NCBI GenBank assembly: GCA_947627105.1
Contig: CANQUT010000010.1
Span: 1-45,784 of the forward strand
Reading direction: 5' to 3'
Origin: an uncultured Clostridia bacterium
GTDB taxonomy: Bacteria; Bacillota; Clostridia; TANB77; CAG-508
Length of the DNA stretch: 45,784 nucleotides
Positions 1-10,977 of the stretch are shown here, in pieces. Both the position numbers and the translations under genes were made by a program. The first letter of the stretch is position 1. Each line of letters starts with the position of its first letter. The notes under the pieces are model-generated. The model had not been told where the DNA came from. It saw only the letters and a list, made by a program, of their open reading frames with translations, and ran no database searches.

Positions 1-83
1 AGGTTATTTAAAATATAAAAAATATGTTTATAAAATTTATATTAAATAAACCTTATAAACATATTATACGAGGAGAAATAAAC

Positions 84-512
84 ATGATATTATTCATTTA
101 TTTATGTATTTTAGTTTTAAATGTATTAGCAATATTTCTTACATATCGTTTTTTAGGAGAAAATACAGAAAAAAAAGATAAATTAATATTTATTGTTGTT
201 GGCGTTGCAGTAATGTATATGCTTGTAACATTAGTTTATTGGTTAAGCACAAAAAATATTAATTTAGGAGAAGGAGCATCTACAGCAAAAAATTTAATTA
301 CTTTTGCTTTTGTACCAGTAAATGTAATTGCAGTTTTACCTTTTCTTGCAAGATCTTATTATTATTCTAAAATGGGAAAACTACAAAAAGATCAATTGAA
401 AAATCGTATTATTTTACTAGCAGTTATTTTACTTGTAGTATTAATTATAGAATTTTTCTATTTTAAAAATATTCAAAATGGAATATTAAATATTATTAGT
501 TTAAAAAACTAA
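84..512 (+). CDS. small multi-TM membrane protein, unknown function
   Basis: ORF with RBS (aggag) before ATG at 84; several hydrophobic segments. Confidence 0.7.
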   Translation: MILFIYLCILVLNVLAIFLTYRFLGENTEKKDKLIFIVVGVAVMYMLVTLVYWLSTKNINLGEGASTAKNLITFAFVPVNVIAVLPFLARSYYYSKMGKLQKDQLKNRIILLAVILLVVLIIEFFYFKNIQNGILNIISLKN

Positions 513-523
513 AGGAGAATTTT

Positions 524-1453
524 ATGGCAGAAAAACCAAAAGTAATTGTAATTTGTGGGCCAACAGCTTCAGGGAAAACAGGCCTTTCTATTGAACTTGC
601 AAAAAAAATTAATGGAGAAATAATTTCTTGTGATTCAATGCAAATATACAAAGACATGAACATTGGAACTGCAAAACCAACAGTAGAAGAAATGCAAGGA
701 ATAAAACACTATATGTTAGATTTTGTTAGTCCAAATAAAAGGTATAGTGTAGCAGATTTTAAAAAAGATGCTACAAGTGCAATACAAACTGTTTTATCAC
801 ATGAAAAAGTTCCAATTATTGTAGGAGGAACAGGCTTATATGTAAATAGCTTAGTTCAAAATATTACATATCCAGAAATTGAAACAGATTTAGAATATAG
901 AAATTATTTAGAAGAAAGAATTCAAAAAGAAGGATTAAATACATTATATGAAGAAGCTAAAAAAATAGATTCAGATGCAATGCAATCTATTAGCCAAAAT
1001 GATAAAAAAAGAATCATGAGGGTATTAGAATTATATCATCAAACAGGCAAAACTAAAACTATGTTAGAACAAGAATCTAAATTAGAGCCACCTGCTTATG
1101 AGTATATTGTTTTTGCAATAAATATGGAAAGAGAAAAGCTATATGAAAGAATTAACAAAAGAGTAGATATTATGATTGAGCAAGGACTTATACAAGAAGT
1201 AGAAAATTTAGTAAAAAAATATGAAACTTTACCAACAGCAATACAAGGGCTCGGATATAAAGAAGTTATAAGTTACTTAAATGGAAATTTAACAAAAGAA
1301 GAAATGATAGAAAAAATAAAAATGGAAACAAGAAGGTACGCTAAAAGGCAACTTACATGGTTTAGAAAAGATAAATCAATTAAATGGCTAAATGGACTTA
1401 TGCCAGTAAATGAAAATATACAATGTATTTTGGAGGAATACAGTGAAAGATAA
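524..1453 (+). CDS. miaA: tRNA dimethylallyltransferase
   Basis: N-term VIVICGPTASGKTGLSIELAKKINGEIISCDSMQIYKDMNIGTAKP, family hallmark. Confidence 0.97.
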   Translation: MAEKPKVIVICGPTASGKTGLSIELAKKINGEIISCDSMQIYKDMNIGTAKPTVEEMQGIKHYMLDFVSPNKRYSVADFKKDATSAIQTVLSHEKVPIIVGGTGLYVNSLVQNITYPEIETDLEYRNYLEERIQKEGLNTLYEEAKKIDSDAMQSISQNDKKRIMRVLELYHQTGKTKTMLEQESKLEPPAYEYIVFAINMEREKLYERINKRVDIMIEQGLIQEVENLVKKYETLPTAIQGLGYKEVISYLNGNLTKEEMIEKIKMETRRYAKRQLTWFRKDKSIKWLNGLMPVNENIQCILEEYSER

Positions 1454-2714
1454 TGTAAAAAAAGTAAAATCTAAAAATAAAGTTAAAACTAAAAATAATA
1501 AATCTATTATTATTATTTTAATAGTATTAGTTTGCATTGTTATTTTTAGCTTATATAAAACCATTGTATTTATTCAAAATCCTACAGATACTTTTAGTTT
1601 AGAGCAAGGAAACATTTATCAAGAAGAAAGAGCAGTAGGTTATATTATACGTGAAGAAACAGTTACAAAAGGTTCAAATTATAAAAATGGAATGGAAAAA
1701 ATAAAGTCTGAAGGAGAAAAAGTTGCAAAAGGAGAAGCAATTTTTCGCTATTACTCAAATGGAGAAAATAGTTTAATTAAAAAAATTCAAGACTTAGATA
1801 AAAAAATAGAAGAAGCAATGGAAAGCGAAAATCCTTATCCTACAAGTGATATTAAGGCTTTAGAAAAACAAATAGAAGATAAAATTTTGTCTTTATATAA
1901 AGTAAATGAAATTCAAACAATTTTACAAGTTAAAAAAGAAATTTCAGATAATATCACTAAAAAAGCAAAAATTGTAGGGGAGTATAGCCCATCTGGTTCA
2001 TATTTAAAAAAATTAATCAATGAAAGAAAAACTTATGAAAATCAATTAAATGAGGGTTCAGAATATTTAACAGCACCAATTAGCGGAATGGTTTCATATA
2101 AAGTAGATGGCTATGAAGAAGCACTTAATACAAAGGATTTTAGCAAATTAAGTATAGATTTTTTAGAAGGATTAAATTTAAAGGTAGGACAAGTAATAGC
2201 AGATAGCAATGAAGTTGCTAAAATTATTAACAATTTTGAATGTTATATTGCGTGTATATTAGACTCTACACAAGCAAAAGATGCAAAAGTAGGAGATAAA
2301 GTAAATTTAAGACTAACAAATGATACCGAAATTTCTAGTACAATAGAATATATTTCAGAAGAAAATAATAAAGTTTTAATTGTTTTTAATATAGATAAGC
2401 AAGTACAAGAATTAATTAGTTATCGTAAAATATCATTTGATATTATATGGTGGAGTTTTAGTGGAAAAAAAGTGCCAAATGAGTCTATTGCCTATGAACA
2501 AAAAGGAGAAAATAAAGTTGCTTATGTTATTAGAACAAGAGCTGGCTATGAAAGTAAAATTTATATTAAAATATTAAAAAGTAATGATAAATATACTATA
2601 ATAGATAACTATACAAATACCGAACTTAAAGAATTAGGTTACACAAGTGAAGAACTGCAAGGCAGGGGCTTACTTACATTATATGACGAAATATTTAGAA
2701 AACCGACCAAATAA
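1443..2714 (+). CDS. HlyD-like membrane-anchored protein (periplasmic adaptor-like), GTG start overlapping miaA
   Basis: N-term TM, coiled coil, 'LTAPISGMVSYKVDGYE' lipoyl/barrel-sandwich-like segment; RBS ggagg before GTG. Confidence 0.65.
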   Translation: MKDNVKKVKSKNKVKTKNNKSIIIILIVLVCIVIFSLYKTIVFIQNPTDTFSLEQGNIYQEERAVGYIIREETVTKGSNYKNGMEKIKSEGEKVAKGEAIFRYYSNGENSLIKKIQDLDKKIEEAMESENPYPTSDIKALEKQIEDKILSLYKVNEIQTILQVKKEISDNITKKAKIVGEYSPSGSYLKKLINERKTYENQLNEGSEYLTAPISGMVSYKVDGYEEALNTKDFSKLSIDFLEGLNLKVGQVIADSNEVAKIINNFECYIACILDSTQAKDAKVGDKVNLRLTNDTEISSTIEYISEENNKVLIVFNIDKQVQELISYRKISFDIIWWSFSGKKVPNESIAYEQKGENKVAYVIRTRAGYESKIYIKILKSNDKYTIIDNYTNTELKELGYTSEELQGRGLLTLYDEIFRKPTK

Positions 2715-2715
2715 T

Positions 2716-2796
2716 ATTACAATAATATTACAAACATATTAAGTTATTATTACAAACAGAAAAACTATTGACAAATAGTACAAAAAGTTAGATACT
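2716..2796 (+). promoter_or_regulatory. triple TTACAA element plus TTGACA-17-GATACT promoter upstream of sepF
   Basis: ATTACAATAATATTACAAACATATTAAGTTATTATTACAA...TTGACA. Confidence 0.55.
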
Positions 2797-2847
2797 AAAT
2801 ACAGTTAAATTCGAAAGACAAAAAATTAATTAGGAGGTCGTAAAAAA

Positions 2848-3333
2848 ATGGCAGGAGCTATTATGGAAAAAGTTTGGGGATTATTTGGTATGGATCCAGC
2901 AGAAGATAGAGAAGACGAAGAAGAAGTAGAATATGAAGATGAAGAAGAAGTAGAAAACGAAGATGAAGAGCAAGAAGAAAGAAGAATATGGGGCAGAAGA
3001 AATAATAAAGTTGTAAATATGCCACAAGTTCAACAAGTTAAAATGGTTATTTCACAACCAACAACTTTTGAACAAGCAGCTAATATATGTGATTTATTAA
3101 AACAAAAAAAATCAATTGTTGTTAATTTAGAATATGTTAATAAAGATGTAGCAAGAAGAATTATAGATGTTGTATCAGGCGCTGTTCATGCATTAGATGG
3201 ACATATGCAAAAAATTTCTAACTCTATAGTATTAATTGCACCTTTTAATTATGACATTGAAAATGAAATGGCAAGAGATGAAATAAAAAATAAATTATCT
3301 GTTTCATGGTTAAGAAATGGCGGAAATAATTAA
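2848..3333 (+). CDS. sepF: cell division protein SepF
   Basis: MEKVWGLFGMDPAED..., acidic linker, 'KKSIVVNLEYVNKDVARRIIDVVSGAVHALDGHMQKISNSIVLIAP'. Confidence 0.95.
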   Translation: MAGAIMEKVWGLFGMDPAEDREDEEEVEYEDEEEVENEDEEQEERRIWGRRNNKVVNMPQVQQVKMVISQPTTFEQAANICDLLKQKKSIVVNLEYVNKDVARRIIDVVSGAVHALDGHMQKISNSIVLIAPFNYDIENEMARDEIKNKLSVSWLRNGGNN

Positions 3334-3366
3334 TTATAATACATAGCAAAAATAGGAGGAAACAAT

Positions 3367-3816
3367 ATGCTTACCCCTTTAGATATTGAAAATAAAAAAT
3401 TTTCTAAACAAATTGTAAATGGTTATAGCGTAGAAGAAGTAGACGACTTTCTTGATGACTTAACTAAAGACTACGAAAAATTATATAAAGAAGTAGCAGA
3501 TTCTAAAAATAAATTAGAAGATATGCAAGAAAGTATTTCAAAATATAAAAATATTGAATCAACTCTTCAAAATACTTTAGTTATGGCGCAAAATACAGCA
3601 GATGAAGTTAGAGATGTAGCAAAACAACAAGCAGAGCAAATAATAAATGATGCACAGCTAGAAGCTAAGCAAAAAATTAGTGAATTAGAACAAGAAATTT
3701 CACTAAAAAGAAAAGAATTAGAAGAAATTCAAAAACAATTTGATGTATATAAAGCTAAAATGGAATCAATTTTAATTTCTCAATTAGAATTGTTAAAAGA
3801 AGTTAATAAGGAATAA
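3367..3816 (+). CDS. divIVA: DivIVA domain cell division protein
   Basis: MLTPLDIENKKFSKQIVNGYSVEEVDDFLDDLTKDYEKLY, typical DivIVA N-terminus. Confidence 0.93.
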   Translation: MLTPLDIENKKFSKQIVNGYSVEEVDDFLDDLTKDYEKLYKEVADSKNKLEDMQESISKYKNIESTLQNTLVMAQNTADEVRDVAKQQAEQIINDAQLEAKQKISELEQEISLKRKELEEIQKQFDVYKAKMESILISQLELLKEVNKE

Positions 3817-3821
3817 TAAAT

Positions 3822-3860
3822 AAAAAACAAAAATATAGCATCTTATATTTTTGTTTTTTT
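3822..3860 (+). terminator. Rho-independent terminator after divIVA
   Basis: aaaaaacaaaaatata-gcatct-tatatttttgttttttt. Confidence 0.8.
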
Positions 3861-3914
3861 AATTGACATACTATTTATATTTATTATATAATACAAATAG
3901 CGATTGTAAATTAT

Positions 3915-3996
3915 ATTACAAAATGTTACAAATACATTAAAATATTGTTACAATTATGTAAAACCTATTGACATATTAGCAGAAAATTATAAAATA
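3915..3996 (+). promoter_or_regulatory. triple TTACAA element plus TTGACA promoter upstream of rsmD
   Basis: ATTACAAAATGTTACAAATACATTAAAATATTGTTACAA...CTATTGACA...TATAAA. Confidence 0.55.
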
Positions 3997-4018
3997 ATGT
4001 ATATCATATAGAGGTACT

Positions 4019-4582
4019 ATGAGAGTAATTAGTGGAACTGCAAGAGGAACAAAACTAAATTCAATAGAAAGCATTTCTACAAGGCCAACATTAGATAGAG
4101 TTAAAGAATCTTTATTTAATATATTAATGCCCAAAATTCAAAATGCAACCATATTAGACTTATTTTCAGGAAGTGGAGCTATTGCAATAGAATTTTTAAG
4201 TAGAGGTGCAAAACAAGCATACTTATGTGAAAAAAATCATCTTGCTACTAAAATGATATACAATAATTTAGAAAAAACAAAATTAAATTCTAATGCAGTC
4301 ATTATAGAAAAAGATTACAAAATAGCATTAGAAAATTTACAAAAGCAAAACATACAATTTGATATAATTTATATAGACCCACCTTATGCACTAAATATTG
4401 CAGTTGATTCTGTTAAAAGAATACTATTGCTTAATTTACTAAAAGATAATGGGTGCCTAGTTATAGAAACTGATGATGAAAAACGAGAATTACTAGAGTT
4501 AGAAAAGTTAAACATAAATGTTTATGATATAAGAAAATATGGTAGAGTAAGTCTTATATTTTTAACAGAAAAAAAGCAATAA
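4019..4582 (+). CDS. rsmD: 16S rRNA (guanine(966)-N(2))-methyltransferase RsmD
   Basis: MRVISGTARGTKLNSIE...TRPTLDRVKESLFNIL, 'LDLFSGSGAIAIEFLSRGA', 'DIIYIDPPY'. Confidence 0.95.
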   Translation: MRVISGTARGTKLNSIESISTRPTLDRVKESLFNILMPKIQNATILDLFSGSGAIAIEFLSRGAKQAYLCEKNHLATKMIYNNLEKTKLNSNAVIIEKDYKIALENLQKQNIQFDIIYIDPPYALNIAVDSVKRILLLNLLKDNGCLVIETDDEKRELLELEKLNINVYDIRKYGRVSLIFLTEKKQ

Positions 4583-4610
4583 TAAGCTTTTAGGTTGAAA
4601 GGGGTAAAAA

Positions 4611-5048
4611 ATGGAAATATTCACTTTATTAGAAACATTAGAAGATATGTTAGAAAAAAGTAGGGGTGTACCTTTTTCTAGTAAATGCATAGCAGATAAA
4701 GACGAAATATTAGATATTATTAAAGAAATTAGATTAAAATTGCCAGAAGAACTTAAACAAGCTAAATGGGTTAAAGAAGAAAGACAAAGAATTTTAGTTG
4801 AAGCTCAAAATGAAGCAGATGAAATTATTAAAGAAGCAGAAAATAGAATTATTTCTATGATAGATGAACATGAAATTACAAGAAAAGCATATGAAAAGAA
4901 AGTAGAAATAATTGAAACTGCAAATGAAATGTCTCGTGAAATTTCAAAAGGAACTAAAGACTATGCAGATAATGTTTTAGCTGGTATAGAAGTTGCTTTA
5001 CAAGACGCCCTTAAAGTAATTCAAGATAATAGAAAAGAACTAAAATAA
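4611..5048 (+). CDS. coiled-coil protein (ATPase/F-type subunit B-like), unknown function
   Basis: intact ORF with RBS (gaaagggg); helical coiled-coil composition. Confidence 0.6.
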   Translation: MEIFTLLETLEDMLEKSRGVPFSSKCIADKDEILDIIKEIRLKLPEELKQAKWVKEERQRILVEAQNEADEIIKEAENRIISMIDEHEITRKAYEKKVEIIETANEMSREISKGTKDYADNVLAGIEVALQDALKVIQDNRKELK

Positions 5049-5194
5049 TTTATTTATATTGAAATTATAAAAATCAAGATTTCGGAAAGTCAGTGTTCGG
5101 AGGTCAGAAATTGGATTTCCGTTATCACTGATTTTTTGTTGCTAAAAAATAAAAATAATGCAAAAGTTAATTAACAAATTGGGAGGAAGTTAAA

Positions 5195-7618
5195 TTGGCA
5201 AGAAGAGCAAGAAGAAAAAAGAATAAAATAGATGTTAATGTAGCAGTAGTTTTATTAGTGCTACTTAGTATTTTGTTAATGCTTTTAATTTATACAAAAT
5301 CAGGAAATATTGGAAAAGTTTTAAGCCCTGCTTTAGGTGGCATAATGGGCTTTATAAAATATATAATTCCACTTGGAATGTTACTTATTGCAATTTATAT
5401 GACAAGAAATGATAAAGAGTATATTGTAGGCAAATTAGTACAATATGGAATCTTTTTAATTTGTATTGCTACAATGCTTAGCATTTTTCAAATAGGAAAT
5501 GGCTCTGGAAAAAATATATCTATAAATCAAGAATTTAATGAAATTTTAGACCAGTCATATACTTTGGGTCAAAAAGATATTGGCGGTGGAGTAATAGGCT
5601 CTGTTATTGCAGTACCTTTAATTAAAGCATTAGGAGAAACAGGTGCAGCAATACTAATGCTTGGAATTTCTATTATTTTATTAGTATTTATCTTTGGAAT
5701 TAGACCAGCAGAAATGATTAGTAACCTTATAGATGAACTTCAGGCAAGTAAAGCAGAAGCATTAGAAGAAAGAAAGCAAAGATACGAAAAAAATGGTGCA
5801 ATATTAGAAGAAAAAAGAGAATCTAAAAAAGAAAAACGTTTAAGAGAAAAACAAGAAGCAGAAAAATTAGCATCTCAATTTGCTAATCAATTAACTATAG
5901 ATTTAGATGAAGAAGGAGCAGGGCAAAAATATAATCATGATGAAGATGAGCTAGATATTCCTTTCTTTGGAAAGAAAAAGCAAGACAAAAAATTACAAAC
6001 AATAGAAGATATCGGAGAAAATAAATCATCAAATGAGTCTTCACCAGATGTAATAGATGCAAATTTATTTAAACAAGTAGAAGAACAAAAAGAAGATAAA
6101 GTAAAAGAGGTACTTCAATTAGAGCACACTGTAACAACAGAAGAAGAACACTATGAGTTTCCACCAGTTCAGCTTTTAAGTGAGCCAGAAAAACTAGGAA
6201 ACAAAAATAGCAAAAAATCAGTAGCAGATACTGCAACAAAACTTCAAAAAACTTTATATAGTTTTGGAGTATCTGCAAAAGTAGAAAATGTTTCAGTAGG
6301 ACCTGCTATTACAAGATATGAATTAAAACCAGCAGAAGGTGTTCGTGTTAGTAAAATTGCAAATTTAGCAGATGATATTGCTTTAAATTTAGCAGCAGAA
6401 AGTATTCGTATTGAAGCACCAATTCCAGGAAAACAAGCAGTTGGAATAGAAATTCCAAACAAAGAAAATGAAATGGTACACTTTAGAGAAATAATAGAAT
6501 CAACGAGTTTTGAAGATCATAATTCAAAATTAGCATTTGCTTTAGGAAAAGATGTTGCAGGAGACCCTGTTGTAACAGATATTGCAAAAATGCCACACGT
6601 ATTAATTGCAGGTGCTACAGGCTCTGGTAAAAGTGTATGTATTAATACATTAATTTCTAGTATTATATATAAAGCAAAACCAAGTGAAGTAAAACTATTA
6701 ATGGTTGATCCAAAGGTAGTAGAACTTTCTGTTTACAATGGTATACCACATTTATTAATTCCTGTTGTTACAGATCCTAAAAAAGCAGCAGGAGCACTTG
6801 CTTGGGCAGTGCAAGAAATGGAAAACCGTTACCAGCTTTTTGCTAGCAAAGGCGTTAGAGATTTAAAAGGCTATAATGAAGAAGCAAAGAAAGAACAAAT
6901 AGGAACTTTACCTCAAATTGTTATTATTATAGATGAGCTTGCAGACTTAATGATGGTAGCATCAAAAGATGTAGAAGATTCTATTTGTCGTTTAGCACAA
7001 AAAGCAAGAGCAGCTGGTATGCATTTAGTAATAGCTACTCAAAGACCATCTGTTGATGTTATTACAGGTATAATTAAAGCAAATATTCCATCTAGAATTT
7101 CATTTGCAGTATCATCACAGGTAGACTCTAGAACAATTTTAGATATGGTTGGCGCAGAAAAATTATTAGGAAAAGGAGATATGCTATTTTACCCTGCAGG
7201 AGCAACAAAACCTACTAGAATACAAGGTGCATTTATTTCAGACAAAGAGGTAGAAAAAATAGTAGATTTCATCAAACCAGAAGGTGAAATTAAATATAAC
7301 GAAGATATTATTGAGCAAATTGAAAATGCAAATAAAACAGATAAAGACTTAGAAGCAGAAGTAGCAGATGATGATGACGGAACAGATCCATTATTAATGG
7401 AAGCAATAGATACAGTAGTAGAAACAAAGCAAGCTTCAACTTCTTTTATTCAAAGAAGATTTAAAGTAGGCTATGCAAGAGCTGGCAGAATTATAGACCA
7501 AATGGAAGAAAGAGGCATAATTTCAGGCTATCAAGGAAGTAAGCCTAGAGAAGTTTTAATGAGCAAAGAAAAATGGCAAGAATTAAAAATGTCTACATCA
7601 TCACAAGAAAGCGAATAA
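5195..7618 (+). CDS. ftsK: DNA translocase FtsK/SpoIIIE
   Basis: 4-TM N-term, 'PHVLIAGATGSGKSVCINTLISSIIYKA', gamma domain at C-term; TTG start with aggagg RBS. Confidence 0.96.
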   Translation: MARRARRKKNKIDVNVAVVLLVLLSILLMLLIYTKSGNIGKVLSPALGGIMGFIKYIIPLGMLLIAIYMTRNDKEYIVGKLVQYGIFLICIATMLSIFQIGNGSGKNISINQEFNEILDQSYTLGQKDIGGGVIGSVIAVPLIKALGETGAAILMLGISIILLVFIFGIRPAEMISNLIDELQASKAEALEERKQRYEKNGAILEEKRESKKEKRLREKQEAEKLASQFANQLTIDLDEEGAGQKYNHDEDELDIPFFGKKKQDKKLQTIEDIGENKSSNESSPDVIDANLFKQVEEQKEDKVKEVLQLEHTVTTEEEHYEFPPVQLLSEPEKLGNKNSKKSVADTATKLQKTLYSFGVSAKVENVSVGPAITRYELKPAEGVRVSKIANLADDIALNLAAESIRIEAPIPGKQAVGIEIPNKENEMVHFREIIESTSFEDHNSKLAFALGKDVAGDPVVTDIAKMPHVLIAGATGSGKSVCINTLISSIIYKAKPSEVKLLMVDPKVVELSVYNGIPHLLIPVVTDPKKAAGALAWAVQEMENRYQLFASKGVRDLKGYNEEAKKEQIGTLPQIVIIIDELADLMMVASKDVEDSICRLAQKARAAGMHLVIATQRPSVDVITGIIKANIPSRISFAVSSQVDSRTILDMVGAEKLLGKGDMLFYPAGATKPTRIQGAFISDKEVEKIVDFIKPEGEIKYNEDIIEQIENANKTDKDLEAEVADDDDGTDPLLMEAIDTVVETKQASTSFIQRRFKVGYARAGRIIDQMEERGIISGYQGSKPREVLMSKEKWQELKMSTSSQESE

Positions 7619-7641
7619 TACAACAAAAGAAAAGGTGAATC

Positions 7642-9186
7642 ATGGAAAAAAAGGAAAAGAAGTTAAAAAAGATTCATTTAAAAGATTATACTAATAAGTT
7701 AGAAAAGGTTTTAGAAAATAAAACCTTTTCTCTTCAAACTAAAAATCTTCTTTTAAGCATGTTTTATAAAATTGAAAATGCATATAATGACTACGAAAAA
7801 ACAAAGGTAGAAGTTTCAGATAAAGGGAAATTATTAGATTATTTAACTGATGTAATCAAGGAAAAATGTAATGAAATAGAAATTATAAGCTTTGAAGAAA
7901 AAGGAAAAATAGATAAATATTATATAAATAAAGAAACAGGGAAAATAGCTACACTAGGAAATGAATTTTACTTATTAAATGCTATTATAGAATTAGGTGA
8001 ACAACCATTATGCATTCCAGAAGAAGAAGAACTTCTTAAAATGCCAATTAGCTATTTTTTAAATTCTGGAATTAAAATGCATGTAGCAGAAGTAATTAGA
8101 GATTTTAATGGTTGGTCATGGGACATTGTACCTAAAGAAATTTCAAATATAGAGTTAAACTTAGCTTTTCAAAGTTTTTTATATTTAATAGGCTATAATA
8201 CTATTTTAGAATGGACCAAAAATGATAGTCCACTTGCAGATTATTTAATGCTAATTTATGAGCAATTAAAACAAGAATTTGGAAATGAAAAAGCAAAACA
8301 AATAATTGTGCTATTTTGCAAATTTTCTATAGAGTTTTATATAAGAAAAGATAAAGACCAAAAAGCTATGTGGGAAAATTACAAAAAAGAAAATACATTA
8401 GAACTAGAAAAATTAAATAACAAAAGTACATATTTAGAAGAAGTAACAAAACAAAAGAAAAAATATACTAAACAAATAGAAAAAATAGATAAAATGCTTA
8501 ATAATAAAGAAGACTTACAAAAAGAATATGAATTAAGAAATTCTAAATTACCTAATAGAGAAAAAATATTTAGTATAAGGCATTTAGTAAATAGGTTAGA
8601 AATAGAAAGACAAGACTATGTAGATAAAATGAAAGAATGTAATATTCTAATTGATCCAAAGGGCTATGTTGCACGTAAAGACGAAATAGCTAAAAAAGTA
8701 GAATTTTTAAATATTTTAGACCTAGATAAAAAAAGCTCAAGAAAAAGTTTATTAGAATTATGCAAATTATTTTTATCTTGCATTCAAATTAAAATTGCAA
8801 AAGAGCAAAACAAGCAAGAACTTATTACATATTTTTATATATTAAGATACTATAGATTTTTAATATTTGAAAAAGAAGGAACATTACTAAAAGAAGTAGA
8901 AAAACTTTATGAAGACTTTGAAAAATCTATTCAATTATTAATAAACAAAGCCTTAAAACTAAATATTATTGATTACATTACAATAGATGAAGATATAAAT
9001 TATCAAATTACTCATAAACTATTTGATACTAAAATGATTGATTTAAACAACATAGTAATAGAAACAAAAGTAGAAGATGGAAAACTATTTGCGACATATT
9101 ATGATTCAAATGTAATAGAAAATACTTATGAAATATATAGTAATAGAACTGTAAAATTGAAGAAAAAAGTAAAACTATTTATATAA
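7642..9186 (+). CDS. hypothetical protein, unknown function
   Basis: long intact ORF with RBS. Confidence 0.6.
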   Translation: MEKKEKKLKKIHLKDYTNKLEKVLENKTFSLQTKNLLLSMFYKIENAYNDYEKTKVEVSDKGKLLDYLTDVIKEKCNEIEIISFEEKGKIDKYYINKETGKIATLGNEFYLLNAIIELGEQPLCIPEEEELLKMPISYFLNSGIKMHVAEVIRDFNGWSWDIVPKEISNIELNLAFQSFLYLIGYNTILEWTKNDSPLADYLMLIYEQLKQEFGNEKAKQIIVLFCKFSIEFYIRKDKDQKAMWENYKKENTLELEKLNNKSTYLEEVTKQKKKYTKQIEKIDKMLNNKEDLQKEYELRNSKLPNREKIFSIRHLVNRLEIERQDYVDKMKECNILIDPKGYVARKDEIAKKVEFLNILDLDKKSSRKSLLELCKLFLSCIQIKIAKEQNKQELITYFYILRYYRFLIFEKEGTLLKEVEKLYEDFEKSIQLLINKALKLNIIDYITIDEDINYQITHKLFDTKMIDLNNIVIETKVEDGKLFATYYDSNVIENTYEIYSNRTVKLKKKVKLFI

Positions 9187-9211
9187 CAATTTCGAAAGGA
9201 TGGTTTAATAT

Positions 9212-10861
9212 ATGAAAATTACTTTTTTAGGAGCAACAAAAATGGTAACAGGCTCTAACTTTTTAGTAGAAGGAGCAGGCAAAAAATTTTTAGTAGATTG
9301 TGGTATGTATCAAGGCAGTAACAATGAGGAAATGAAAAACCACGAGCCATTTGATTTTAATATAAATGAAATAGATTTTGTATTACTAACACATGCTCAT
9401 ATAGACCATTCCGGTAGACTTCCTAAATTGTATGTAGAAGGCTATAGAGGCCCAATTATTACAACAAAAGCCACAGCAGATTTATGCTCAATAATGCTTC
9501 CGGATAGTGGACATATACAAGAACAAGAAATTAGTTGGAGAAATAGAAAAAGGCTAAGAGAAGGAAAAGAAGCTTTACTACCATTATATACTGCACAAGA
9601 TGCAATAAATACAATGGAAATTTTTAAACCAGTAGATTATGATGAAATAATTGAAATAGACCAAAATATTCATGTTCGCTTTAATGATGCAGGTCACATG
9701 CTTGGCTCTGCAATAATTGAAATATGGGTAACAGAAGATGGAAAACAAACCAAAGCAGTATTTACAGGAGACTTAGGTAATAACGATATTCCTTTGCTTT
9801 CTTCTCCTACAATGATAGACAATGCAGATTACTTAGTAATGGAATCTACTTATGGCTCAAGATTGCACCTGAGAAATGACGACAAAGCAAGTTTATTTTT
9901 AAATATTGTTTCAGAAACATTAGATAAAGGCGGAACAGTTGTAATACCATCATTTGCAGTAGGTAGAACACAAGAAATTTTATATGAGTTAAATGGATTA
10001 AAAGATAAGCATAATGATGAAGAATTTAAGAAAAAATATCAAACATTAATGAGCGCTCCAGTATATGTAGATAGCCCACTTGCAATTTCTGCAACAGAAA
10101 TATTTAGAAAAAATGCTAATCTTTTTGATGAAGAAACACAAAAATTAATTCAAAGCGGAGACAATCCATTAGAGTTTCCAGGCTTGCAATTTACAAGAAC
10201 TGCAGATGAATCAAAAGAATTAAATGAAAAAAAGGAATCTGCAATTATTATTTCTGCTAGTGGTATGTGCGAAGTTGGTAGAATTAAACATCATTTAAAA
10301 CATCATTTATGGGATCCAAACAGCACAATTTTATTTGTAGGTTACCAAGCACCAGGAACATTAGGAAGAAGACTAGTAGAAGGAGAAAAAAAGGTAAAAA
10401 TATTTGGAGAAGAAATTGCAGTAAATGCAAGAATTGAATACATAGAAGGTTACTCTGGCCATGCAGACCAAGAATGGCTACTTAACTTTATATATTCTTT
10501 TATTATAAAACCAAAACACATATTTTTAGTACATGGAGAGCCAGAAAGCCAAGAGGTGTTAAAGAACAAAATATTAGAAACAATAGAAATTCCAGTTACA
10601 ATTCCAGAATATGGCCAAACTTACACACTAGATGAAAACTTAACTATGGAACAAACTGTTAAACATACTACAACAGACATTCTAGAAAGAAAAGATGTAT
10701 TAGATAAAATAAGAACATTAAGAAGTGAGTTAGAAGACATGGAAAACATTGTAAAAGAAGATTATCTAACTGATGAAGCAAATGATAATGACATACATCT
10801 TTTAAAACTAAGACTAAATGAAATAGAAGAACAAATTGTTAAAATTGTAGAGAAAAATTAA
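9212..10861 (+). CDS. MBL-fold RNA metallohydrolase (beta-CASP/CPSF-like)
   Basis: 'LLTHAHIDHSGRLPKL', 'FTGDLGNNDIPLL', 'IIISASGMCEVGRIKHHLKH', 'GYSGHADQ'. Confidence 0.92.
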   Translation: MKITFLGATKMVTGSNFLVEGAGKKFLVDCGMYQGSNNEEMKNHEPFDFNINEIDFVLLTHAHIDHSGRLPKLYVEGYRGPIITTKATADLCSIMLPDSGHIQEQEISWRNRKRLREGKEALLPLYTAQDAINTMEIFKPVDYDEIIEIDQNIHVRFNDAGHMLGSAIIEIWVTEDGKQTKAVFTGDLGNNDIPLLSSPTMIDNADYLVMESTYGSRLHLRNDDKASLFLNIVSETLDKGGTVVIPSFAVGRTQEILYELNGLKDKHNDEEFKKKYQTLMSAPVYVDSPLAISATEIFRKNANLFDEETQKLIQSGDNPLEFPGLQFTRTADESKELNEKKESAIIISASGMCEVGRIKHHLKHHLWDPNSTILFVGYQAPGTLGRRLVEGEKKVKIFGEEIAVNARIEYIEGYSGHADQEWLLNFIYSFIIKPKHIFLVHGEPESQEVLKNKILETIEIPVTIPEYGQTYTLDENLTMEQTVKHTTTDILERKDVLDKIRTLRSELEDMENIVKEDYLTDEANDNDIHLLKLRLNEIEEQIVKIVEKN

Positions 10862-10911
10862 AATTATATAATTAATAAAACTTAAAATTACATAAAAATA
10901 AGCAAAATATA

Positions 10912-10962
10912 TTTACAGTATGAATTACAAGCTCGTTATTTATACTGTAAATTAGTTTTTTT
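10912..10962 (+). terminator. terminator-like hairpin
   Basis: tttacagtat...atactgtaaa followed by ttagttttttt. Confidence 0.6.
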
Positions 10963-10977
10963 AAAGAGGTAGGACTA

